A stretch of DNA of 64,000 nucleotides from Clostridiales bacterium (GTDB lineage Bacteria > Bacillota > Clostridia > Christensenellales > Aristaeellaceae): positions 1-64,000 of the forward strand of contig JAAYUF010000051.1 of assembly GCA_012517815.1 (NCBI GenBank), written 5' to 3'. Positions 57,337 through 64,000 of the stretch are shown here, piece after piece. The stretch's first letter is position 1. Every line of letters begins with the position of its first letter. Made by a program: the position numbers and the translations under genes. A model generated the notes under the pieces. That model made no database searches. It was not told the DNA's origin and saw only the letters and a program-made list of their open reading frames with translations.

Positions 57337-60162
57337 ATGAAACCAAACCGCAACGGCACAAAATGGCTGCTCTTCACCGCCGCGTTCCTGCTCTCGCTAT
57401 GCCTGTGCGTCGGCGCGCTGGCGGAAACCGGCACCATCTTCCCCTGGTTAACCTACACGCTGGATGTGGCGCTCGTCTCAACCGACCCGGACACCGTCGG
57501 CGTCCAGGATGCGCCCGACGACGGCGTCATGGTGATGGTGCAGCTGGTTCCCCTGTCCGGCACGATCCAGACGGACGATATCCAAGCCAGTTGCGAGGAA
57601 ATCCGTTTCCGCGCCGGGGACGGCGACGAGTTCGAGCCGTATTCCTGGCGCGTCCGCGGCGTCGGGTTTGACGCATCCAGCGGCATGTTCTCCACCAATC
57701 CCGAACAGACCGCCTTTGAAATGCTGTACTTCCTCCAGGGCAAGCAGGCGGAGGCCCTGAGCGGCGCGAAGCTGCTGGTCCCCACCGGTGTGAAGGGCGA
57801 AACCATCCTGGTGCCGCTGGACAAGGCTCCCCGGAGCACCGGCGAGGAGCAGGCGTCCGGGGGCGACGCTGCACCGGAGGACACCGGGACGGCGGATGCC
57901 GCCGCCGGCGACGCTTCCTTTACCCTGGGGGGGATCCGCTATACCATCGCCTCGATTGAGGACGAGCCTTCCTTTGTGCCGCCCAATAGGATGGACGGCA
58001 AGGAAGGGCATCTGGTCACCTTCACCTACGCCGAAAGCGGCACGGTGGCGGAGGACGCCAACGGCATGCTCTACAGCGGCGCCAAGGTGATCCAGCCCAA
58101 CGGCGACGCGGTCGTCCCCTACTGCAACAGCGATAACATCGGCAATCCCTACGAGCTGTACTTCGGCCTGTCCGACGGGGTGGTGCTTAGCGATTGCGAT
58201 TTCTCCATCGAGGCCGACAACGGGGAAGTGAAGATTCCGCTCTCCGGCCTGGCGGGTGATACGGCGCAGAGTGCGGAAAACGGGCCGGCCGCCGCCGAGG
58301 AGCCGGCCGCCGAACCCTCGCCCACGCCCGACGCCGATTCGCAGGCCGAAGCGGAAGCAACGTCCGAGCCCCTCGCGGAGCGGGCCGAGAACACGTTTAC
58401 CCTGACTGTGGGCGGCGCCGCGTATGAGCTGGCCCTGGACAGCGTAGCGTATGACAGCGAAGAAAAGCAGATGGGCGTGGATGTGATTCTCTACGACCAC
58501 GAACTGCTGGACTTCGTTTCGAACAAGCAGCTGGTCATGCCGTTTGGGTGCGGCATCATCAGCACGAAGGACGGCTTCCTGTATAACGAGGGCATCACGG
58601 CCACCATGTCCACGCCCATGCACCTGATCTTCTATTTCGACACGAAAAACGTGCCCGATCTGGTCTGCTTTGGCAAGCTGAACGACAAAAGCTACGCGGA
58701 CTCCGAGGATTTCGCGCTGGTAGACCCGACGACCAAGGCGTACGTGACGACCTTCCCCCTGACGGCGCTCTCCAAGAATGAGAAGGACCCCGAGAAACTG
58801 CTGGACGCGGTCACCTCGGGCGAGAGCGAACCTGCCGTAGCCGAGGCGACCGTCCAGCCGACGGCGACGCCCGTACCGTCGGCCGCGGTGAGCGAAGCCG
58901 CCGACGATACGGAACGGAGCATCGCGGATGTGCTGAGCCGCTGCGCGCAGGGCGTGAAAGACGAGTGGCAACTGGCCATCTACCGCGCCGGCGTGAAGAA
59001 CGTGCAGGCGGACCCGGCCGCGGAAGGCGTCTACACCTTCCTGCTGCGCTCCTTCGACCCGGGGCTCAAGGCGCTTGGGAAGTACCAGGACGACAACCGG
59101 GACGGCTACCTGGCCCGGCTGCTGGAAAACACCAGGGCCTACAACCTCTCGGTTTCCCTGACCCTCAAGGACGGCGCGTTCACCGATAAAAGCGTCAAGG
59201 CGCTGCAAAGCGCCGTGAAAAAAGCCGCCGCCGCGTCCCTGAAAGCCTTTAAGGACAAGCGGGTGCTCAGCGCTTTTGCCGACGAGCTCTTCTTCACCAA
59301 TTTTGCCAGCGGGATCAAGAATGCCGACATGCTGTACGCCATCACCACGGAATACGTGGGCTGGCTGACCGACCACAGCAGCCTGTTTTCCGAGGACGAC
59401 GCGCTGCAGTGGGTGCCGTTCTTCTACGGGCAGGTGAAGCGGACGCTGGACGTCACCGGCGGCCCGTTCGCCCTCAAGCTCAAGTGCACCAGCGTGGATA
59501 TGAGCGTCCTGCTGGCGGAAGCCCGCGCCGACGCCCTCCGGGCTCTGATGTTCCTGGACTACGACCACCGCTGGGACAACAACCATGTGGAAAGCGAGTT
59601 CAGGTGGGCGCTGGCCGATAACGTCATCGCCATGAAAAAGAAGGGCAAGCAGGCCACTACCGTTACCCTGAACGTGGACGGTTCCCCGATTTACGACAGT
59701 GCCTATTCGGACATGCTCGGCGCTTACCCCTACGCCGACGAGCTGGACACCCTGAAGTCCGATACCGAGGACCTGCCCGACGAGGCCGCGCAGTCCTTCC
59801 CCAAAGCCGGCTGGATGAGCGGTTCCACGCGCGGTACCCAGGTGCGCATCAAGGCCCCGAAGGACTCCGCCGCCTACTACGTGCAGCTGCGCGACTACGA
59901 CACCGACGAGATCGCGGTCTCCGGCTTCGTGCGGCCCGGCACCACCTGCACGCTGCGCCTGCCCAAGGGCAATTACTACTTCGTGATGGCGAGCGGTTCG
60001 GTATGGTACGGCGAGGAGAAGCTCTTCGGAGAAAACACCGAGTTTACCAAGACCGGCCTGTTTGAGGTGTACAACAGCAACTACTACCACACCGTGACGC
60101 TCAAGGTGGTTGAAAACGGCAACATGCCCATCTACGGCGCGGACGAGGAAGACCTGCGCTGA
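57337..60162 (+). CDS. Large secreted protein of unknown function with Pro/Glu/Ala-rich linkers
   Basis: 941 aa; signal peptide MKPNRNGTKWLLFTAAFLLSLCLCVGALAE; linkers EEPAAEPSPTPDADSQAEAE and TVQPTATPVPSAAVSEA. Confidence 0.85.
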   Translation: MKPNRNGTKWLLFTAAFLLSLCLCVGALAETGTIFPWLTYTLDVALVSTDPDTVGVQDAPDDGVMVMVQLVPLSGTIQTDDIQASCEEIRFRAGDGDEFEPYSWRVRGVGFDASSGMFSTNPEQTAFEMLYFLQGKQAEALSGAKLLVPTGVKGETILVPLDKAPRSTGEEQASGGDAAPEDTGTADAAAGDASFTLGGIRYTIASIEDEPSFVPPNRMDGKEGHLVTFTYAESGTVAEDANGMLYSGAKVIQPNGDAVVPYCNSDNIGNPYELYFGLSDGVVLSDCDFSIEADNGEVKIPLSGLAGDTAQSAENGPAAAEEPAAEPSPTPDADSQAEAEATSEPLAERAENTFTLTVGGAAYELALDSVAYDSEEKQMGVDVILYDHELLDFVSNKQLVMPFGCGIISTKDGFLYNEGITATMSTPMHLIFYFDTKNVPDLVCFGKLNDKSYADSEDFALVDPTTKAYVTTFPLTALSKNEKDPEKLLDAVTSGESEPAVAEATVQPTATPVPSAAVSEAADDTERSIADVLSRCAQGVKDEWQLAIYRAGVKNVQADPAAEGVYTFLLRSFDPGLKALGKYQDDNRDGYLARLLENTRAYNLSVSLTLKDGAFTDKSVKALQSAVKKAAAASLKAFKDKRVLSAFADELFFTNFASGIKNADMLYAITTEYVGWLTDHSSLFSEDDALQWVPFFYGQVKRTLDVTGGPFALKLKCTSVDMSVLLAEARADALRALMFLDYDHRWDNNHVESEFRWALADNVIAMKKKGKQATTVTLNVDGSPIYDSAYSDMLGAYPYADELDTLKSDTEDLPDEAAQSFPKAGWMSGSTRGTQVRIKAPKDSAAYYVQLRDYDTDEIAVSGFVRPGTTCTLRLPKGNYYFVMASGSVWYGEEKLFGENTEFTKTGLFEVYNSNYYHTVTLKVVENGNMPIYGADEEDLR

Positions 60163-60526
60163 TACCCCCGCCCGTCCGGCAGCCGTCCACGGGCCGACGT
60201 GTTTCTCCCGCTCCTCTCCGCGGTTTGCCGTGGGGGGAGCGGGAGGCTCTCAGCGAATACTTGGTGGTTGAGTCGGCAAACCGGAGGGCTTCCCCCGGCA
60301 GGCGCACGGCGACGATTCTGAAACCCCCCTCCACGAAGGCAACGGAGGAACGCCCATCGGCGGCGGTGCGCAGGCTGCCCGGAAGGGACCTCCGCGCCGG
60401 CGCGGCCCCTTTCCCAGGCATCGGCGCCTGCCAACCGGCGGTTCGCATGGAAACACGCGGCCGTCACGAACGGCGGCGGCGCCGCCAAACGCCCCGGGCA
60501 TACTTCGATGAAGGTGAGGAAATCCT

Positions 60527-62089
60527 ATGCGCGAGCCAAACGGCAGCCTGAAAGCCGTGCTGGAGTATTTCGGACTGACCAACCTCGCGGTATCCCGGGC
60601 AACCGGCATCGAGCCTTCGAGCCTCAGCCGGATCATCACCGGCCAGCGGAGGCTGTTGGCCGCGAGCCCGCAGATGGACGCGCTGGCCGATTTCATCCTG
60701 GCCCAGAGCCGGCATGGGAAGGATATGGACTGGCTCAAGGCGCGCTTTCAGGAGGCCGGGCTCCCCACGGACCTTTCCACCGTCTACCGTTTCCGGCAAA
60801 ACCTGATCATGTGGCTGGCGACGGACGGCAACAGGCTGCGGCGCAATCTGGGCGCTTCCTTTCCCGGAGACATCGCGGGGGAAGCCCCGCCAAAGCCGGC
60901 GCAGGCCCTCCGCAATGCCGCGCACGCCGACGGGGACGTGCGCATCGGCATCCTCGAAATTCTGCTCGCCCTCCGGCCTGCGCTTGCCGCCTTGCCCGAG
61001 GACGCGACCATCCAGCTATTCCTCTCCAACGACCGGCTGACCACCGCTACGGACGAAGGGTTTGCCGGGCTGATCAACGAGATGATCTTAGCGCGCGGCC
61101 TGCGCGTGAATCTGGTGATCTGCGTCTCCGGGGATACGCAGGCTATGGCCCGCCTGCTGGACAGCTACATGGCCGCGCTGATCTCCGGCCATGTGCGCCT
61201 CTCGGTGGTCCACGGCATGACCCAGACCGTCACCAGCGCCCTGCATATCCTGCTTCCCAGCGTTCTGTGCTTTTTGGTGAACGAAACCGTCGGCCTCAGC
61301 GCGCCGCCCGTCGCCTTGCTCCTGCGGGACCGCGCCTTCGTCGCGGAAACGGAGAGCAACTTCAGCGCGACGGCGCGCTTTGCGCAGCCCATCCTGACCG
61401 TGTACGACGACCATTACGCGCGCAACGTTCTGGAAATCCTCTATCTGGAATTCTGTACGCAGGGCGCGCTGGATATCGTCAAGGACAGCCTCAACCCCAT
61501 GTACATGACCCCGCAGGCCTACGACCGCTTTTTGCAGACCAGGGGTCACCCGCCTCAGGAGTTCGCGTGGCGCAGTTCGGAGTTCGTGCGTTTCAAGGGC
61601 GGGATGGACGCCGTGCTGAGCGCGGGGGCTGTCTACCGCGAAATCCTGCCCCTGTCCCGCCTCAACGACATCGCCCAGCGCGGCTCCTGCCGGATGGCGG
61701 GGCTGTACTTCATGGAACGGGGCTATGTCGATCTGGATACGGAGGGCTGCCTGGCGATTCTCATGGGCTACATCGATTATCTGGAGCACATTCCCAACTT
61801 TCACATGCTGATCCTCGACGATCTGACCCTCCTGCACCAGAACAGCTGCTGGCACCTGAAACGCAACCAGAGCCTGGGCATCAACAACTGGCAGGGGCAG
61901 GAACCGGTGATGATCCATTCCGATCAGCTCATCCTGCTGCGCGAGTTCCAGCGGCATTTCGACGCGCTCTGGGCCAGGGGGGAGGATGCCGGCAGCAGTC
62001 GCGCCAGCGTCATCAGCATCCTTAAGGACGTGGTCGCGCGGCTGAGCGCCGCCCGCAGCCGGAAGCCCAACCCGCGCGTCCGGCCCTGA
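60527..62089 (+). CDS. XRE-type HTH N-terminus fused to a large uncharacterised domain
   Basis: GSLKAVLEYFGLTNLAVSRATGIEPSSLSRIITGQRRL is HTH-like; the remaining ~450 aa match no family I recognise. Confidence 0.8.
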   Translation: MREPNGSLKAVLEYFGLTNLAVSRATGIEPSSLSRIITGQRRLLAASPQMDALADFILAQSRHGKDMDWLKARFQEAGLPTDLSTVYRFRQNLIMWLATDGNRLRRNLGASFPGDIAGEAPPKPAQALRNAAHADGDVRIGILEILLALRPALAALPEDATIQLFLSNDRLTTATDEGFAGLINEMILARGLRVNLVICVSGDTQAMARLLDSYMAALISGHVRLSVVHGMTQTVTSALHILLPSVLCFLVNETVGLSAPPVALLLRDRAFVAETESNFSATARFAQPILTVYDDHYARNVLEILYLEFCTQGALDIVKDSLNPMYMTPQAYDRFLQTRGHPPQEFAWRSSEFVRFKGGMDAVLSAGAVYREILPLSRLNDIAQRGSCRMAGLYFMERGYVDLDTEGCLAILMGYIDYLEHIPNFHMLILDDLTLLHQNSCWHLKRNQSLGINNWQGQEPVMIHSDQLILLREFQRHFDALWARGEDAGSSRASVISILKDVVARLSAARSRKPNPRVRP

Positions 62090-62130
62090 TCGCGCGCCGC
62101 ATCCGCGCGCAGCCGTCGGTTTGTTCGATT

Positions 62131-62575
62131 GCAATGCGTAAATGCAGCAAAGCTCGCGGGCGCTTGTCTGCCGGGACGGGGCGGGGAAGCAGAGGCGCAG
62201 CGGCTTAGCGTCTGGCATTCGCGGCGTAGCCCCGGCGGCAAAGCGCCGCGAGAGCGAGGCGTTCCTGATGTGAAAACCGCATGAAAATGCGCAGCCGACC
62301 GTGAGCGCGCCCGTGTTTCAGTCAGGGAAACGGGCGCGCTCATGGTCGGTTGCGCAGGTTTGCGCCGAGGCAGGGGCAACCGGTATCCACGCGGGTGGCG
62401 GGCGAATGCGGTTGCTCATACGATTTCCATTCCCCGATGCAGCAAAGCTCTCGAGCGCGTTTCTGTCGGGGCGGGGCGCGGAAGCAGAAAGGCAGCGGCG
62501 CCGCGTCGGGCGTTCGCGGCAAAGCCGCGGCAGAAAGGCGCCGCGGGAGGGCGGCGTTCATGATTTGAAAAACGT
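62131..62575. repeat. Pair of diverged ~145-bp direct repeats flanking a long hairpin
   Basis: Both copies begin ATGCAGCAAAGCTC and share CGGGGCGG..GAAGCAGA..GCAGCGGC..TTCGCGGC..AAAG..GCCGCG..GGCGTTC.TGAT.TGAAAA (about 62131-62275 and 62431-62575). Confidence 0.75.
62288..62356. other. Long imperfect hairpin (~28-bp arms) between the repeats
   Basis: TGCGCAGCCGACCGTGAGCGCGCCCGT...ACGGGCGCGCTCATGGTCGGTTGCGCA, two mismatches or wobbles. Confidence 0.85.
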
Positions 62576-62646
62576 ATCCCCCGGTACGGCGACGGGATAC
62601 GCCGGTCGCGTGTGCCCGCGTCCAAAACGCCGCGCCGGAATGGATG

Positions 62647-63141
62647 TCACGCGGACAGATGAATGCGGACCGCCTCCATGAACTGCGCGACGCCCTGACA
62701 GAGGCATTCCGTCAGCCAGGCCGTTTTCTCAAAATCCGGCTCGGCCACCAACGTTTGTTCGAGGATCGCATCCGGGTTATCCGGCTCATGGTGAACCGCT
62801 ATGCCATTGAGTTCCAGCACGTGCCAGCCTGCCTCGTACCGCCTGGCAAGCTCCCTGTTCCGTGCGGAGAGCCACACCTCAAAACAGCCCTTCTCGTGCA
62901 GGTAGACGAGGGCAATTTTCAGGCCCAGTTCTTTCAGGGCTTGCGAGCCGATTGAGAAGTAGGACATATCCATATACCCCTGATAAAGCCCGCCCACTTC
63001 CCACTGCGGGTATCTCCTGACGAACTCGGCACGAAGTTTGCCCAGATAGTCCATGATGCCCCGGTACGCCATTTGGATTTCCTGTTTCTGCAACAGGAGC
63101 GTATAAGCGCGAATCAGCCGGTTCAAGCGGTTCATGCACAC
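62647..63141 (-). CDS. DUF7000-like hypothetical protein
   Basis: IRAYTLLLQKQEIQMAYRGIMDYLGKLRAEFVRRYPQWEVGGLYQGYMDMSYFSIGSQALKELGLKIALVYLHEKGCFEVWLSARNRELARRYE. Confidence 0.75.
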   Translation of the reverse strand: MCMNRLNRLIRAYTLLLQKQEIQMAYRGIMDYLGKLRAEFVRRYPQWEVGGLYQGYMDMSYFSIGSQALKELGLKIALVYLHEKGCFEVWLSARNRELARRYEAGWHVLELNGIAVHHEPDNPDAILEQTLVAEPDFEKTAWLTECLCQGVAQFMEAVRIHLSA

Positions 63142-63843
63142 ACCCCGTTCCTACTTTCCGTTTTCCGTATTGTATCACGCATGCCATATCCTGACAATTC
63201 CCAAATGGATGGTTTGCATGCGCGCCCGCCGCCGAATGCCGCAGCTGGACAGGCTGGGCCCTTGCTCGAGGCTGGGCGAGTCGAGGCGGTTTTTCTCTGA
63301 CGGGGATGTTCGCCGATCGGATCAGCAAATGCCCGCCATTACGGCGGGCACAGGCTGCTGAAGCATTCGCCGCAGCGGAATTGGGTCAAGGGTGAAACCC
63401 TTGCGGGGTTTGGGCGAAGCCTTAAACCCTTATGCCGAAACGTTTTCTCAAAGCGAGCGAACAGCCCGAAGGGCGATGAGGCGAGCGGCACTGCGCGTCG
63501 CCTTTCATTTTCGACCTGTTCGCTCACCCAAACTGAAATATTGCTGCATCAGGCTTTGGAGCGTTTCCGGTCGGTTTCGGTGTCGGGTTGGGCCTTGCCA
63601 TGCCCAACGCTTGTGAAACCCCGGCCCATCCGCCGGATCGGCGCACGCCGCCCGGTCTTGCGCCGAGTTCATCAGGCTGGCCCGTCACGCTTCGCTATCG
63701 ATTTTCCGAAGCGATCGCCGGGCAAACGCTTGCCTCCGGTGCAACCGTACCGGTTCCACCTGCGCGGGCTCTCTTCGACCGCCGGAAAGCCCGCTGTCAG
63801 GGCAAGCTCGCCCTGATGTTCCGCATCCACGCCCGGCGATCGA

Positions 63844-64000
63844 CTATCCCCGCACTGCGCAACGCGCCGCCCTGCTACGCAGCCGCAGGGCCAGCGCCGT
63901 CATGCCGGCCAGCGTCAGCGCCATCACAAGGTAGAGCAGCCCGTTGGGGATGGCCGTCTTGTCCAGTGCGAACTCCACGGCCACGCAGATACCCACGCCG
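63844..64000 (-). CDS. C-terminal fragment of a membrane protein running off the right edge
   Basis: Minus strand reads GVGICVAVEFALDKTAIPNGLLYLVMALTLAGMTALALRLRSRAARCAVRG-stop. Confidence 0.6.
   Translation of the reverse strand, partial: GVGICVAVEFALDKTAIPNGLLYLVMALTLAGMTALALRLRSRAARCAVRG

Noticed and set aside
57478-60090. 870-aa ORF on the minus strand
   Set aside because: Shadow ORF of the 941-aa secreted protein in high-GC DNA; no recognisable domains; the plus strand has RBS, signal peptide and protein-like composition.
60508-62025. 505-aa alternative-frame ORF overlapping the HTH protein
   Set aside because: Arg/Pro/Ala-rich translation; the overlapping 520-aa frame has a recognisable HTH and normal composition.
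63389-63430. AAGGGTGAAACCCTTGCGGGGTTTGGGCGAAGCC double hairpin as a new regulatory RNA
   Set aside because: Resembles the common short intergenic hairpin repeats of gut Firmicutes genomes; nothing else supports a specific function.

Overview
The window is bacterial DNA of Firmicutes/Clostridia style. It holds a near-complete siphovirus-type prophage (about 0.8-41.7 kb) followed by ordinary chromosome.

Prophage order: XRE repressor + ImmA/IrrE peptidase; SNF2 helicase; antirepressor; family-A DNA polymerase; P4/D5 primase-helicase; VRR-NUC; DUF1492-like regulator; HNH; TerS; two DNA methyltransferases; TerL; HK97-type head genes; tail genes; tape measure; fibre; holin; endolysin; two overlapping large serine recombinases.

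Right of the prophage: a tRNA-Lys(CTT) on the minus strand, a 2-oxoacid:ferredoxin oxidoreductase pair, glycerate kinase, and a GntR regulator convergent with a minus-strand TRAP-transporter/catabolic operon. These are followed by two large proteins of unknown function and GC-rich intergenic repeats.

Most interesting observations: (1) an in-frame 342-aa intein splitting the TerL Walker A motif, with Gln1 and a W-C-T triad as expected for a class 3 intein; (2) an antisense accessory gene between the tail-assembly chaperone and the tape measure gene, a candidate defence moron; (3) a PAS-GGDEF diguanylate cyclase gene with its own terminator between TerL and portal; (4) a canonical A_AAA_AAC -1 frameshift site in the tail-assembly chaperone gene; (5) an antirepressor cassette flanked by two identical 26-bp hairpins; (6) an 18-bp perfect inverted repeat next to the primase gene, a possible replication origin; (7) three 10-bp repeats upstream of a probable late promoter; (8) a hairpin-rich non-coding region at about 2.95-3.2 kb. 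All calls come from reading the sequence and the supplied ORFs; no database search was run.
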